A DNA stretch of 64,000 bases from Paramesorhizobium sp049065735 (GTDB lineage Bacteria; Pseudomonadota; Alphaproteobacteria; Rhizobiales; Rhizobiaceae). Position numbers and translations under genes: made by a program. Of this stretch, positions 33,944 to 43,803 are shown one piece after another (the first letter of the stretch is position 1; each line of letters begins with the position of its first letter). The stretch covers positions 248,001 through 312,000 of the forward strand of contig NZ_JBAKHD010000005.1 in the NCBI RefSeq assembly GCF_049065735.1, given 5' to 3'. The notes beneath the pieces are model-generated. The model did not search any database. It was not told the origin of the DNA and saw only the letters and a list, made by a program, of their open reading frames with translations.

Positions 33944-35815
33944 CTAAAACATCAACGCCGTGCGGTACACGATGAACGACGCGATATAGGCCAGTGCCAG
34001 CATATAACCGAAGCTGATCCACATCCAGCGCGCGCCGCCGGCTTCGCGCTTGATCACCGCGAGGGTGGAGGTGCATTGCGGGGCGAAGATATACCAGGCG
34101 AGGAAGGAAAGCGCGGTGGGGAGCGTCCAGTTATGCGCAAGGGCCTGCCCGACCTGGGCCGCCGCCGAATCCCCGCCTTGGATGGAATAGACCGTGCCGA
34201 GCGCCGCCACGACGACCTCCCGCGCGGCCATGCCAGGGACGAGCGCGACGCTCATCTGCCAGGTGAAGCCGATAGGGGCGAGCAGGGGCTCCAGCAGCCG
34301 GCCGATGGTGGCGGCGAGGCTGTAGAAGATCGCGGGCTCGGTAGCGTTGGCAGGAGCCGCAGGGAAGGAGGCGAGGAACCAGATCACCATCGCCATGGAA
34401 AAGATGGTCGTACCCGCCCGATGCAAGAACATCTTCACCCGCGTCATCAGCGCGATCAGCACGTTCTTCAGGCGCGGCAGCTTGTAATCGGGCAGTTCCA
34501 TCATGAAGGGCGGGGCGGGCTCATGGCGCCAGAACATGAGCTTGGCGAGGAGGGAGACGCCGAGCGCGCTCGCGATGCCCGCCGCGTAAAGGCCGAACAT
34601 GACCAGCCCCTGGAGGCTCAGGAAGTGCGCGACGCGCGTTGCCGGGATGAAGGCAGCGATAATCAAGGTATAAACCGGGATACGGGCCGAGCAGGTCATC
34701 AGCGGGGCGACGAGGATGGTGGTCAGCCGGTCGCGCTTATTGTCGATCACACGGGCCGCCATGATGCCCGGAATGGCGCAGGCGAAACTCGACAGGAGCG
34801 GAATGAATGCCCGCCCGTGGAGGCCGACGCCGCCCATGATCCGGTCCATCAGGAAGGCCGCGCGGGCCATATAGCCCAGATCCTCCAGAAGGAGGATGAA
34901 CAGGAACATGATCAGGATCTGCGGCAGAAAGGTAATGACATTGCCGACCCCGCCGATGACGCCATCCACGAGGAAGCTCTCGATCAGGCCCGGCCCCATC
35001 ACCTGCTGGATCATCGTGGCGAGGACATTGAATCCATCCGTAATCAGGTCCATCACCGGCTGCGCCCAGTCGAAGACCGCCTGGAACATCAGGAAAAGCA
35101 CGGTCAGGAGCACAACCAGCCCGGCGATGGGATGGAGGAGCACGGAATCGATGCGCGTCGTCAGCGTATCGGGCTTTTCGGGATAACGCACCGTCTCTGA
35201 AATCAGCCGGTCGGCTTCGCGCTGCAGGCCGCGCAATTGCGCGGCTGATGGCTCGGACCAGATGTTTTCGCGCCTCTCCGGTGCATCCTTCTCCGAGAGC
35301 GTGTCGAGCATCTGCCACAGGTCGGCCATCTGGGCGCGGCGCACTGCGCAGGCGGCGACAACGGGGATGCCGAGCAGCGTCGAAAGCTTGTCCATGTCGA
35401 TCTCGATGCCGCGATGGCGGGCGATGTCGATCATGTTGAGGACCAGCACCAGCGGCTTGCCGGTGCGGATCAGTTCGGACACCAGACGGAAGGCGGAGCG
35501 TAAGTTCGTGGCGTCGGCGACGGCGAGGAGAAGATCGGGCGTGTCGTTCGGCCTGCGGTCGAGAACGACGTCACGGGTGATTTCCTCGTCGGGGCTGCGG
35601 GCGCGCAGGGAATAGGTGCCCGGCAGATCGACGATCTCGAGCGAACGGCCGCCGGGCGTCAGGGCGATGCCCTTCTTGCGCTCGACAGTGACGCCTGCAT
35701 AATTGCCGACCTTCTGGCGGCTACCGGTCAAGGCATTGAAGAGGGCGGTCTTGCCGCAATTGGGCGCGCCGACGAGGGCAATGCGGCGGACCTTCTGCAT
35801 GTTGACTTCAAGCAT
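33944..35815 (-). CDS. feoB: Ferrous iron transport protein B
   Basis: 623 residues. N-terminal G domain with G1 GAPNCGKT (16-23), YAGVTVERKKG, VDLPGTYSL (G3) and LNMIDIARH (G4), followed by membrane segments with VITFLPQILIMFLFILLLEDLGYMAR and CAIPGIMAAR, the two Gate motifs. FeoB imports Fe2+ across the inner membrane. Shorter than the 770-residue E. coli protein at the C terminus, as in many alphaproteobacteria. The ATG at 35815 overlaps feoA by 8 bp. No feoC gene is seen. Confidence 0.95.
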   Translation of the reverse strand: MLEVNMQKVRRIALVGAPNCGKTALFNALTGSRQKVGNYAGVTVERKKGIALTPGGRSLEIVDLPGTYSLRARSPDEEITRDVVLDRRPNDTPDLLLAVADATNLRSAFRLVSELIRTGKPLVLVLNMIDIARHRGIEIDMDKLSTLLGIPVVAACAVRRAQMADLWQMLDTLSEKDAPERRENIWSEPSAAQLRGLQREADRLISETVRYPEKPDTLTTRIDSVLLHPIAGLVVLLTVLFLMFQAVFDWAQPVMDLITDGFNVLATMIQQVMGPGLIESFLVDGVIGGVGNVITFLPQILIMFLFILLLEDLGYMARAAFLMDRIMGGVGLHGRAFIPLLSSFACAIPGIMAARVIDNKRDRLTTILVAPLMTCSARIPVYTLIIAAFIPATRVAHFLSLQGLVMFGLYAAGIASALGVSLLAKLMFWRHEPAPPFMMELPDYKLPRLKNVLIALMTRVKMFLHRAGTTIFSMAMVIWFLASFPAAPANATEPAIFYSLAATIGRLLEPLLAPIGFTWQMSVALVPGMAAREVVVAALGTVYSIQGGDSAAAQVGQALAHNWTLPTALSFLAWYIFAPQCTSTLAVIKREAGGARWMWISFGYMLALAYIASFIVYRTALMF

Positions 35816-36107
35816 GGCAAGGGCCTTCGCGATATGGGTCTTCACGGGTGAGAATGGCCATCGCCTCCTGCCGCCGCAGCGCCACGACGACCCCGCCGAC
35901 GCGCACCGCAATCGGATCGCGGGCAACGGGGCCTTCATGCAGCACGGAGACTTCCGCTCCTTCGCTGAAGCCTAGCTCCAGCAGGCGGCGCTCGATTTCC
36001 TCAGGCGAAAGGCTGGACGAGGTCGCGGGCGTAATCTCATGGATGACGCCGCGATAGCCGCGCGGAGCGAGACCCAGCGGCATCAATTCTTCCCGTTCTT
36101 GTGCCAT
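35808..36107 (-). CDS. feoA: Ferrous iron transport protein A
   Basis: 99 residues, SH3-like FeoA fold. PEEIERRLLELGFSEGAEVSVLHEGPVARDPIAVRVGGVVVALRRQEAMAILTRE is the family core. FeoA aids FeoB-dependent Fe2+ uptake. It leads the feoAB operon and overlaps feoB by 8 bp. Upstream of it (36108-36277) lies the promoter region shared with the divergent mazEF pair. Confidence 0.93.
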   Translation of the reverse strand: MAQEREELMPLGLAPRGYRGVIHEITPATSSSLSPEEIERRLLELGFSEGAEVSVLHEGPVARDPIAVRVGGVVVALRRQEAMAILTREDPYREGPCHA

Positions 36108-36244
36108 GTCAGACGGTTCCTCTCAAGGTTGCGTCCCCCACGCGGCGCTACAGCGCATAATTAAGTTGAGCGCACAAATCAGGTTTTTGTGAGGTGTGTG
36201 AGAGGGCGGGGGAGGCGTCTTGCCACGGGAAGACTTTCGCATTA

Positions 36245-36258
36245 TGTTACATGTAACA
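36245..36258. promoter_or_regulatory. Candidate operator of the mazEF-like pair
   Basis: TGTTACATGTAACA is a perfect 14-bp palindrome 19 bp before the antitoxin start. MazE-type antitoxins bind such sites for autoregulation. The core TACATGTA is shared with the palindrome before the relB-like gene at 11251-11272. Confidence 0.6.
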
Positions 36259-36277
36259 AGCCGATGGAGATTTCATC

Positions 36278-36499
36278 ATGCCTACTCCGGTCAATGCACG
36301 CGTTAAAAAGCGGCGGGAGGCGTTACGCGCGGCGGGGCTGCGTCCGGTGCAGATTTGGGTTCCGGATACGCGTCAGCGCGGCTTTGCCGACGAGTGCAGG
36401 CGTCAAGCACGTCTTGTGGCCGCCGCCGATGCTGCCGATCGCGATCTGGACGCTTTCATGGATGCAGCATTGTTCGATCTGGACGAGACAGACAGGTGA
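36278..36499 (+). CDS. MazE-type antitoxin (DUF3018 family)
   Basis: 73 residues. NARVKKRREALRAAGLRPVQIWVPDTRQRGFADECRRQARLVAAADAADRD is the DUF3018/antitoxin MazE family signature. A GGAGATT ribosome site precedes the ATG. The TGA overlaps the toxin start (GTGA). A perfect palindrome sits in the promoter. Both genes seem intact. Confidence 0.9.
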   Translation: MPTPVNARVKKRREALRAAGLRPVQIWVPDTRQRGFADECRRQARLVAAADAADRDLDAFMDAALFDLDETDR

Positions 36500-36819
36500 G
36501 GCGCGGTGATCTCTTCACCGTCGCAATGCCGGGCGATTTTGCCAAGCCCCGCCCGGCGCTTATCATTCAGTCGGACCAGTTTGAGGATACGGGTACAGTT
36601 ACCGTGCTCCTGATGTCTGGAACGCTGGTGGACGCCCCTCTTCTTCGCATTACGGTTCAGCCAACTGCCGAAAATGGGTTGCGCAAACCATCGCAAGTGA
36701 TGATTGACAAGGCTATGTCGGCGAGGCGCGACCGTTTAGGGTCCCCCTTTGGGCGCCTTGATGATGAAACGATGCTAGCCGTGACACGCTCGCTGGCCGT
36801 CTTCCTCGGGATCGCATAG
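36496..36819 (+). CDS. MazF/PemK family endoribonuclease toxin
   Basis: 107 residues. VRRGDLFTVAMPGDFAKPRPALIIQSDQF, VTVLLMSGTL, LRKPSQVMIDKAMSARRDRLGSPFGRLDDETMLAVTRSLAVFLG are MazF core blocks. It cleaves mRNA at short motifs. The GTG at 36496 overlaps the antitoxin stop and is the natural start; no other coding is needed upstream. Together with the antitoxin this is the third toxin-antitoxin locus of the window. Confidence 0.92.
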   Translation: MRRGDLFTVAMPGDFAKPRPALIIQSDQFEDTGTVTVLLMSGTLVDAPLLRITVQPTAENGLRKPSQVMIDKAMSARRDRLGSPFGRLDDETMLAVTRSLAVFLGIA

Positions 36820-37149
36820 GACACCGCCGTCCCTCTGGCTAACGCTTCTTTAAGCTTAATATTCGATAAATCGGGGAAGAGTGGAAATGCGCCTGCGATT
36901 GGGCGCGTTCCCATGTGTGTGTAGCCTGATCCCGTTGACGCCCATAGTGTCCCATGATAACCATTCGTAACATCGATGATCTTCGTTCGATGCGGTGTTT
37001 CCCGACATGGTCAGGGGCGGTCGTGTGGGGCCGTCAGGCTGGGCTTGCAGCCCGGATGCCGCTCGTTCGTGCGAATTTTTATGGCCGCGCCAGGGTTTTC
37101 TTCATGGGGCGGCATGGGATAGATGCAGCGGGAACGGCGGTAGTCACTG
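36820..37149. other. Long leader region of the dcw cluster
   Basis: 330 bp between the mazF-like stop and mraZ. It holds the MraZ-box-like repeat array at 36930-36954 and further GTGGG/TGGGC words near 37022-37046. An open frame in phase with rsmH extends back through mraZ to 36954 but is a high-GC artefact. No gene is supported. Confidence 0.6.
36930..36954 (-). promoter_or_regulatory. MraZ-box-like array of TGGGN repeats
   Basis: On the minus strand TGGGA (36954-36950), TGGGC (36944-36940) and CGGGA (36934-36930) recur with an exact 10-bp period, separated by 5-nt spacers. This is the arrangement of TGGGN direct repeats to which MraZ binds in E. coli (established). A further TGGGA lies at 36909-36913. 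The array lies about 200 bp before mraZ, so the leader is long. Confidence 0.65.
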
Positions 37150-37623
37150 GTGGACCGGTTTCTGGGTCATGTAACGAACAGGATCGATGTGAAGGGGCGG
37201 GTCTCCGTTCCCGCGCATTTCCGTTCATTGATTCAGAAAGCCGGGCATGCGGAGCTCTACGCCTTGCGCTCGCTCCATCTCCCGGCGCTCGACGTCGGCG
37301 GGCCGGATTTCCTGACGCGCTACGACGGGCGGCTGACAAACGAGGATCCTTTTGCGGAAACGGCGGACGACATGTCTTTTTATCTCCATGCGGACGGCAC
37401 GTTTCTAAAGCTCGATCAGGATGGGCGCATCACGGTGACGGATTTTATCCGGGAACATACGGGCATTGCGCAAGAGGTGACGTTCGCGGGAGCGAACACG
37501 CATTTTCAGATGTGGCAGCCGGAGCAGTTCGAGGAACATCGCGCGACGGTGCGCCGGAGGCTGGCCGTGCGGCGGCAGGCGCTAGGCGGGGCGGCATTAC
37601 CGCCCCAAGGGGGAACGGAATGA
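37150..37623 (+). CDS. mraZ: Transcriptional regulator MraZ
   Basis: 157 residues with two SpoVT-AbrB-like halves: [24 protein letters not shown] (1-24) and [38 protein letters not shown] (about 75-115). It opens the dcw cluster and represses it in E. coli. GTG start. The stop overlaps the rsmH ATG. The likely operator array lies upstream. Confidence 0.93.
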   Translation: MDRFLGHVTNRIDVKGRVSVPAHFRSLIQKAGHAELYALRSLHLPALDVGGPDFLTRYDGRLTNEDPFAETADDMSFYLHADGTFLKLDQDGRITVTDFIREHTGIAQEVTFAGANTHFQMWQPEQFEEHRATVRRRLAVRRQALGGAALPPQGGTE

Positions 37624-38654
37624 TGGCGGGCCACGGCGAAGAGGGTTCTCATAACGGACCTCTGGCCGATGGCGGACCGGCCCGCCACATTCCGGTTCTC
37701 CTCGATGAAGTCGTCGCGGCGCTGGACCCGCAGCCTGGCAAGCATATCGTCGACGGTACCTTCGGGGCGGGCGGCTATACGCGGCGCATCCTGGAGAGCG
37801 GCGTTTCCGTCACCGCCATCGACCGCGATCCGACCGCGATCGCAGCGGGCCGCGCCATGGAAAAGGAATTTCCCGGCCGGCTGACGCTGGTGCAGGGCCG
37901 GTTTTCCGATCTCGATACGCTGGTAACAGGCGAGCCTGACGGTATCGTTCTCGACATCGGCGTCTCCTCCATGCAGATCGACGAGGCGGAGCGGGGGTTC
38001 TCCTTCCAGAAGGACGGGCCGCTCGACATGCGCATGTCGGGCGAGGGCGTCAGCGCCGCCGATGTGGTCAACCGCCTGAAGGCGGGCGATCTGGCGCGCA
38101 TCTTCAATTTCCTCGGCGAGGAGCGCCATGCGGGCCGCATTGCCCGGATGATCGAGAAGCGCCGGGAAGCCGAGCCGTTCACGCGAACCCGCGACCTTGC
38201 CAATGCCATCGAGGCACTGGTGGGGCGCAACCCGAAAGACCGCATCCACCCGGCGACGCGGGTTTTTCAGGCGTTGCGCATCTTCGTCAATGATGAACTC
38301 GGGGAATTGGCACGGGCGCTGTTCGCGGCGGAGCAAGTGTTGAAGCCGGGCGGGCGGCTGGTGGTCGTCACCTTCCATTCGCTGGAGGACCGCATCGTCA
38401 AGCGTTTCTTCGCCGACCGTGAAGGGAGCGCGGGCGGCTCGCGCCATCTGCCGCAGGTTCATGAGCGGCAGGCCAGTTTCACGCCGTTGACCAAGGGCGC
38501 CGTCGGCCCGACCAGCGAAGAGGAGGAACGCAATCCGCGGGCGCGCTCGGCCAAGCTGCGCGCCGGGATCAGAACCGGCAATCCGCCGCTGAAGGCGGAC
38601 CTATCCTTATTCGGGCTGCCCAAGCTTCCCGACATTCATAATCCGAGGGTTTAA
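37620..38654 (+). CDS. rsmH: 16S rRNA (cytosine(1402)-N4)-methyltransferase
   Basis: 344 residues. [36 protein letters not shown] (SAM motif), [29 protein letters not shown], and [19 protein letters not shown] are the RsmH blocks. It methylates C1402 of 16S rRNA. ATG at 37620 with AAGGGGG upstream, overlapping mraZ by 4 bp. Older name mraW. Confidence 0.95.
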   Translation: MMAGHGEEGSHNGPLADGGPARHIPVLLDEVVAALDPQPGKHIVDGTFGAGGYTRRILESGVSVTAIDRDPTAIAAGRAMEKEFPGRLTLVQGRFSDLDTLVTGEPDGIVLDIGVSSMQIDEAERGFSFQKDGPLDMRMSGEGVSAADVVNRLKAGDLARIFNFLGEERHAGRIARMIEKRREAEPFTRTRDLANAIEALVGRNPKDRIHPATRVFQALRIFVNDELGELARALFAAEQVLKPGGRLVVVTFHSLEDRIVKRFFADREGSAGGSRHLPQVHERQASFTPLTKGAVGPTSEEEERNPRARSAKLRAGIRTGNPPLKADLSLFGLPKLPDIHNPRV

Positions 38655-38656
38655 GA

Positions 38657-39043
38657 GTGCTGCGTACCTTCGACATCATCCTGATCACGATCATGCTGGC
38701 GGCGGCGACCGTGACCTATAAGATCAAATATGACGCTGAGAAGCGGATGGCCGATATTCGCGTGCTCCAGCGCAAAATCGATTTCGAGAAGGACACGATC
38801 ACTCTGCTCAAGGCGGACTGGAGCTTGCTCACCCAGCCGAACCGGCTGCAGAAGCTCTCCGAAATCTATCGTACAGAGCTCAATCTCGCGCCCATCGATC
38901 CCCACCAGATCGTCAGTATCGACGATGTGCCTGAGCGCGCGCCTGATGATATCGAGAACATCATTTCTTCCAGCGACGAGCTTCTGGCTGTTATCAACCA
39001 GACCGACAGCATGAAAACCGGCAGCGTGGAGCAGGGCCAGTGA
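38657..39043 (+). CDS. ftsL: Cell division protein FtsL
   Basis: 128-residue bitopic protein: membrane segment TFDIILITIMLAAATVTYKIKY (4-25), then a periplasmic coiled coil (RVLQRKIDFEKDTITLLKADWSLLTQPNRLQKLSE). It joins FtsQ and FtsB in the divisome and supports FtsWI activation. GTG start 2 bp after rsmH. The TGA overlaps ftsI (GTGA). Confidence 0.9.
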   Translation: MLRTFDIILITIMLAAATVTYKIKYDAEKRMADIRVLQRKIDFEKDTITLLKADWSLLTQPNRLQKLSEIYRTELNLAPIDPHQIVSIDDVPERAPDDIENIISSSDELLAVINQTDSMKTGSVEQGQ

Positions 39044-40749
39044 ACGCTCCCGTGCAGAAACCGATTGCCTTCGAAGGGGTGCGCAAGAAAAACGGCAACC
39101 GCGCCCGCAACCGCCTGATCATGGCGATGACCTGCTTCATCGGCATTTATGCCGTCATTGGCGGGCGGCTCGTCTATTACGGCATGCAGGGCGACGACGA
39201 GTACGGCTCCTCGGGGCCGGCGGTACAGAATCTTGCCTCGCGGCCCGATATCCTCGACCGCAATGGCGAGGTCCTGGCAACCGACATCAAGACCTTCTCG
39301 CTCTTTGCCGAACCGAAGCGCATCGTCGATCCTGATGAGACCATCGAAATGCTCTCGACGGTGCTGCCCGATCTCGACTGGGAAGCGACCTATAAGAAAT
39401 TGAAGAGCGGCGCGGGCTTCGTGTGGGTCAAGCGCGGGCTGACGCCGCGCCAGCAGAGCCAGATCATGGCGCTGGGGCTTCCCGGCGTCGGCTTCCGCAC
39501 GGAGAAGAAGCGCTTTTATCCCGGGGGCCCCACCGCGTCGCATATCCTCGGCCTTGTCAATATCGACAATCAGGGCATTGCGGGGATGGAGAAATATATC
39601 GACAGCCAGGGGCTGACGGACCTGCAATCGACCGGCCTTGCCGCGCAGGAAGCGCTGGAGCCGGTCAAGCTTTCCATCGACCTCAGGGTCCAGCATGTGG
39701 TGCGCGACGAGCTCGTCCAGGCAATGCAGCGCTACCGTGCAATTGCGGCGGGTGCGGTGGTGCTGAATGCCAAGACTGGCGAGGTGCTGGCCATGTCGTC
39801 GGTACCGGATTACGACCCCAACAACCCGGTCAACGCGCTCGACAAGGACCATCTCAACCGCATGTCGGCGGGCACCTACGAGATGGGCTCGACGATCAAG
39901 AGCTTCACCACCGCCATGGCACTGAACGATGGCGGCGCGACGCTGAATACGGTGTTCGACGCCTCGAAGCCGCTCCGGTTCGGGCGGCAGATGATCCGCG
40001 ACTTCCACGGCAAGGGCCGCCCGCTGACGCTGACGGAAGTGTTTCTCTATTCGTCCAATATCGGCTCCGGCCATGAGGCGCAGCTGGTCGGGGTGGACGG
40101 GCATCGTGCATTCCTGAAGCGCCTCGGCCTGCTTGACCGTATGGAGACGGAGCTGCCCGAGGTCGCGCGCCCGGTGGAGCCGAAGGTGTGGAAGAAGGTC
40201 CATTCCATGACCATCTCCTTCGGCCACGGCATGATGACGACGCCCTTGCAGGTGGCCGTTGGCGCGGCGGCGCTGATGAATGGCGGCAAGCTCATGCCGC
40301 CCACATTCCTGCCGCGCAGCGAAGAGCAGGCGAACACGGTCGCCCAGCAGGTGGTCAGCGCCAAGACCAGCAACGATATGCGCTATCTCTATCGCCTCAA
40401 CGCGACGGCGCCGGGCGGGTCGGGCAAGCGGGCGACGGTTCCGGGCTATCGCGTCGGCGGCAAGACCGGCACGGCGGAAAAGGTGGTGGGGGGCCGCTAC
40501 GCCAAGGATGTGCGCTTCAACGCCTTCCTCGCTGCCTTCCCGATGGACGATCCAACCTATATCGTGCTGACGATCATTGACGAGCCGAAACCGGAGCCCG
40601 GCAAAGCCACGGCCACCGCCGGTCTCAACGCCGCGCCGATGGTATCGAACATTATTCGCCGTTCCGCCTCATTTTTGGGGGTAAAGCCCGATTTCAGCCA
40701 AGAAGGCGAGCCCATGCTGGTTTCATACGACCTTAACGCCGATGACTGA
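39040..40749 (+). CDS. ftsI: Septal peptidoglycan transpeptidase FtsI (PBP3)
   Basis: 569 residues. Membrane segment at 26-46, pedestal domain from about 60, and transpeptidase domain with SxxK S284-T-I-K287, SxN S337-S-N339 and KTG K474-T-G476. It crosslinks septal peptidoglycan with FtsW. GTG start overlapping the ftsL stop. Length and all three active-site motifs are complete. Confidence 0.96.
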   Translation: MNAPVQKPIAFEGVRKKNGNRARNRLIMAMTCFIGIYAVIGGRLVYYGMQGDDEYGSSGPAVQNLASRPDILDRNGEVLATDIKTFSLFAEPKRIVDPDETIEMLSTVLPDLDWEATYKKLKSGAGFVWVKRGLTPRQQSQIMALGLPGVGFRTEKKRFYPGGPTASHILGLVNIDNQGIAGMEKYIDSQGLTDLQSTGLAAQEALEPVKLSIDLRVQHVVRDELVQAMQRYRAIAAGAVVLNAKTGEVLAMSSVPDYDPNNPVNALDKDHLNRMSAGTYEMGSTIKSFTTAMALNDGGATLNTVFDASKPLRFGRQMIRDFHGKGRPLTLTEVFLYSSNIGSGHEAQLVGVDGHRAFLKRLGLLDRMETELPEVARPVEPKVWKKVHSMTISFGHGMMTTPLQVAVGAAALMNGGKLMPPTFLPRSEEQANTVAQQVVSAKTSNDMRYLYRLNATAPGGSGKRATVPGYRVGGKTGTAEKVVGGRYAKDVRFNAFLAAFPMDDPTYIVLTIIDEPKPEPGKATATAGLNAAPMVSNIIRRSASFLGVKPDFSQEGEPMLVSYDLNADD

Positions 40750-40794
40750 TTCGCCACGCGCATAGCCTATAGAAACGGACAGCCTGTAGAGAAA

Positions 40795-42264
40795 ATGTCT
40801 GGACTCCATATGAAATTGAAGGAAATTGCCGATCTTTCCAGCGTTCCCGATAAGGCAATCGGAGAATTGGACATCACCGGGCTGACGTCGGATTCACGCA
40901 ATGTGCGCGAGGGCTATCTCTTCGCAGCGCTGAAGGGCGTGAAGGCGGATGGCGGTGCATTCGCCGCCGATGCCGTTTCGCGCGGCGCGGTCGCCCTCAT
41001 CGCCGGGCCGGATGCGAAGATCGGCGCGCTGAATGTACCTGTGATCCGCGTGGAAGACCCGCGCCGGACCTTCGCGCTCGCTGCCGCCGCCTTTCATGGC
41101 GAGCAGCCGGAAATCATGGTTGCCGTGACAGGCACGAGCGGCAAGACGTCCGTCGCATCGTTCACGCGGCAGATCTGGGCTGATGCGGGCTTTCCAGCAG
41201 CCAATATCGGCACGACCGGCGTGTTCTCGCCGACGCGTAGCGACTATGGCTCCTTGACGACGCCGGACCCGGTGGAACTGCACCGCGTTCTGCGCGAACT
41301 GGCGGAAGAGGGCGTCACCCACGCGGCGATGGAGGCGTCATCGCACGGGCTCGACCAGCGCCGCCTCGACGGCGTGAAGCTGGCGGCGGGCGCGTTCACC
41401 AATCTCGGACGCGACCATATGGATTATCATCCGACCGTCCACGATTATCTTGCAGCCAAGCTGCGGCTGTTCGATACGCTGCTGCCGAAGGGCGCTCCGG
41501 CGGTCATCTTTGCCGATGACGAGTTCTCGCAGCGCGCCATCGATGTGGCGAAGGCGGCGGGCAATGAGGTGCTGACGGTCGGACGCAAGGGCACCTTCAT
41601 CGCGCTGAAGCGCGTGGAGCATGAGCGCTTTCGCCAGCATGCGGAAGTGCGGATCGGAGACGACATTCACGAGATCAGCCTGCCACTGGCGGGCGACTTC
41701 CAGGTGGCCAACGCACTGGTCGCGGCGGGACTGGCGATTGCGACAGGCGTTCCGGCCGCGGCGGCGATGCGGGCGCTGGAGCGGCTGAAGGGCGCGCCGG
41801 GCCGTCTCGATCTCGTCGGGGCGACCGAGGATGGCGCGCCCGCCTATGTCGACTACGCGCATAAGCCGGATGCGCTGGAAAATGTGCTCACCTCCGTGCG
41901 TCCCTTCACTACGGGCCGCGTCATCGTCGTCTTCGGCTGCGGCGGCGACCGCGACACGGGAAAGCGCCCGATGATGGGCGAAATCGCGACGCGCCTTGCC
42001 GATGTGGTCATCGTCACCGATGACAATCCGCGCTCTGAGGTGCCCGCAAGCATCCGCGCGCAGATTCTGGCGGCAGCCCCCGGCGCTGTGGAGATCGGCG
42101 ACCGGCGCGAGGCGATCCGCACCGCTGTCAACATGATGCAATCGGGCGACACGCTCATCGTCGCGGGCAAGGGGCATGAGGAAGGCCAGACCATCGGCGG
42201 GGTGACGCATCCCTTCTCCGACCACGCCGAAGTGGCCGCCGCGCTCAAGGAACGATTGAAATGA
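40795..42264 (+). CDS. murE: UDP-N-acetylmuramoyl-L-alanyl-D-glutamate:meso-diaminopimelate ligase
   Basis: 489 residues. Mur ligase P-loop [15 protein letters not shown] (110-120), [31 protein letters not shown], and DNPR at 410-413, the motif that selects meso-DAP over lysine. It adds the third amino acid of the stem peptide. ATG at 40795, or 40810 as an alternative. Overlaps murF by 4 bp. Confidence 0.95.
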   Translation: MSGLHMKLKEIADLSSVPDKAIGELDITGLTSDSRNVREGYLFAALKGVKADGGAFAADAVSRGAVALIAGPDAKIGALNVPVIRVEDPRRTFALAAAAFHGEQPEIMVAVTGTSGKTSVASFTRQIWADAGFPAANIGTTGVFSPTRSDYGSLTTPDPVELHRVLRELAEEGVTHAAMEASSHGLDQRRLDGVKLAAGAFTNLGRDHMDYHPTVHDYLAAKLRLFDTLLPKGAPAVIFADDEFSQRAIDVAKAAGNEVLTVGRKGTFIALKRVEHERFRQHAEVRIGDDIHEISLPLAGDFQVANALVAAGLAIATGVPAAAAMRALERLKGAPGRLDLVGATEDGAPAYVDYAHKPDALENVLTSVRPFTTGRVIVVFGCGGDRDTGKRPMMGEIATRLADVVIVTDDNPRSEVPASIRAQILAAAPGAVEIGDRREAIRTAVNMMQSGDTLIVAGKGHEEGQTIGGVTHPFSDHAEVAAALKERLK

Positions 42265-43694
42265 GTTGGCTTTGGACATCCGCCGATATGGTCGAGGCGA
42301 TGGGCGGCAGGCCCGTCGGCACATTGCCTGAGGGCATAAACGGCATTTCCATCGATACGCGCACGCTAAAGCCGGGCGAGGCGTTCTTTGCCATCAAGGG
42401 CGATATGTTCGACGGCCATGATTTCGCGACCGCTGCCATGGCGGCAGGGGCGGGGCTGATCGTTGTGGCGGAATCGAAGCTGCCAGCGCTCGGCAAATTG
42501 CAGATGCCGATGATCGTGGTCGACGATGTGCTGGAAGGGCTGGTGCGGCTGGGCATCGCCTCGCGGGCGCGCTCGAAGGCAAAGATCGTCGCCGTGACGG
42601 GCTCTGTCGGCAAGACGACGACCAAGGAGGCGCTGCGGCATGTGCTGTCAGGGGCCGGCAAGGTCCATGCTTCGGTCGCCTCCTTCAACAATCATTGGGG
42701 CGTGCCGCTGACGCTGGCGCGGATGCCTGACGATACCGAATATGGCGTGTTCGAGATCGGCATGAACCATGCCAATGAAATCCGCCCGCTGGTCAAGATG
42801 GTGCGCCCGCATGTGGCCGTTATCACGCTGATCGCGCCCGCCCATCTCGGCCATTTCAAGGATTTGAACGAAATCGCCGCGGCAAAGGCGGAAATCTTCG
42901 AAGGCGTCGAGCCGGACGGCTATGCGCTTCTCAACCGGGATGACGAGCGCTTTAGCTTGCTGAAGGAATTGGCGGAAAAGGCCGGTGTTGCGCATGTCCG
43001 CACCTTCGGCGAGAGCGAAGGGGCCGATTACCGCGCGGAGAAGGTCAAGCTTCTGCCCAATTGCTCCTGCCTGACGGCATCCCTGGCCGGGCAGGAAGCG
43101 GTGGTGAAGATCGGCGCGCCGGGGCGGCATATCGTGTGGAACGCGCTGGCGACGCTCGGCGCGGCGCATCTGGTGGGCGCGGATGTGGCAAAGGTGGCCA
43201 TGGCGCTCGCCACGCTCAGACCTGAGGGAGGCCGCGGGGCGCGCTATCGCCTGCGCCATCCGCAAGGCGATATCACGCTGATCGACGAAAGCTACAACGC
43301 CAATCCGACCTCGATGCGGGCGGCGCTCGATCTGTTGAAGTCTGCCCAGCCGGAAGGCGAGGGGCGGCGCATCGCCGTTCTCGGCGACATGCTGGAGCTG
43401 GGCGAGCATTCGGCGCAACTGCACCGCGACCTGGCAAAACCGATCGAGAATGCGGATGTGGACCTGCTTTTTATCGGCGGGCCGGAGATGTCTGTGCTTC
43501 CCGATGGGTTGCCGGTTGAAATTCACACAGAATACAGGCAGAGCGTCGAGGAGTTGCAGCCGCTGGTGATCAAGGCGCTCCGCCCGGGCGATGCCGTCAT
43601 GGTGAAATCGTCGAAAGGGATCGGATTTTCCCGGATCGTCAAGGCGCTGCTCGACAAGTACCCGCCTGCCGACTCCATGGAAGCGGCTGAGTAG
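42261..43694 (+). CDS. murF: UDP-N-acetylmuramoyl-tripeptide:D-alanyl-D-alanine ligase
   Basis: 477 residues. P-loop [36 protein letters not shown] and [29 protein letters not shown], then [19 protein letters not shown]. It adds D-Ala-D-Ala, the last cytoplasmic step to the pentapeptide. Coupled to murE by an ATGA overlap. Confidence 0.95.
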   Translation: MSWLWTSADMVEAMGGRPVGTLPEGINGISIDTRTLKPGEAFFAIKGDMFDGHDFATAAMAAGAGLIVVAESKLPALGKLQMPMIVVDDVLEGLVRLGIASRARSKAKIVAVTGSVGKTTTKEALRHVLSGAGKVHASVASFNNHWGVPLTLARMPDDTEYGVFEIGMNHANEIRPLVKMVRPHVAVITLIAPAHLGHFKDLNEIAAAKAEIFEGVEPDGYALLNRDDERFSLLKELAEKAGVAHVRTFGESEGADYRAEKVKLLPNCSCLTASLAGQEAVVKIGAPGRHIVWNALATLGAAHLVGADVAKVAMALATLRPEGGRGARYRLRHPQGDITLIDESYNANPTSMRAALDLLKSAQPEGEGRRIAVLGDMLELGEHSAQLHRDLAKPIENADVDLLFIGGPEMSVLPDGLPVEIHTEYRQSVEELQPLVIKALRPGDAVMVKSSKGIGFSRIVKALLDKYPPADSMEAAE

Positions 43695-43803
43695 CCGTGT
43701 TCCAAGGGCGGGGTGCGTAGGTATCCTGCGTTAAAATCGTTGTTCTCGCATGTTTCCGAAGCCGGCAACCTTCGGAGTCATGCCAAGGGGGATCGCAATC
43801 CTT

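Noticed and set aside
33902..35200. Plus-strand open frame of 432 codons opposite feoB
   Set aside because: Arg/His/Glu-rich shadow sequence; feoB motifs on the minus strand are conclusive.
36954..37619. N-terminal extension of rsmH through mraZ
   Set aside because: It overlaps mraZ in another frame and lacks conserved sequence; rsmH starts at 37620.
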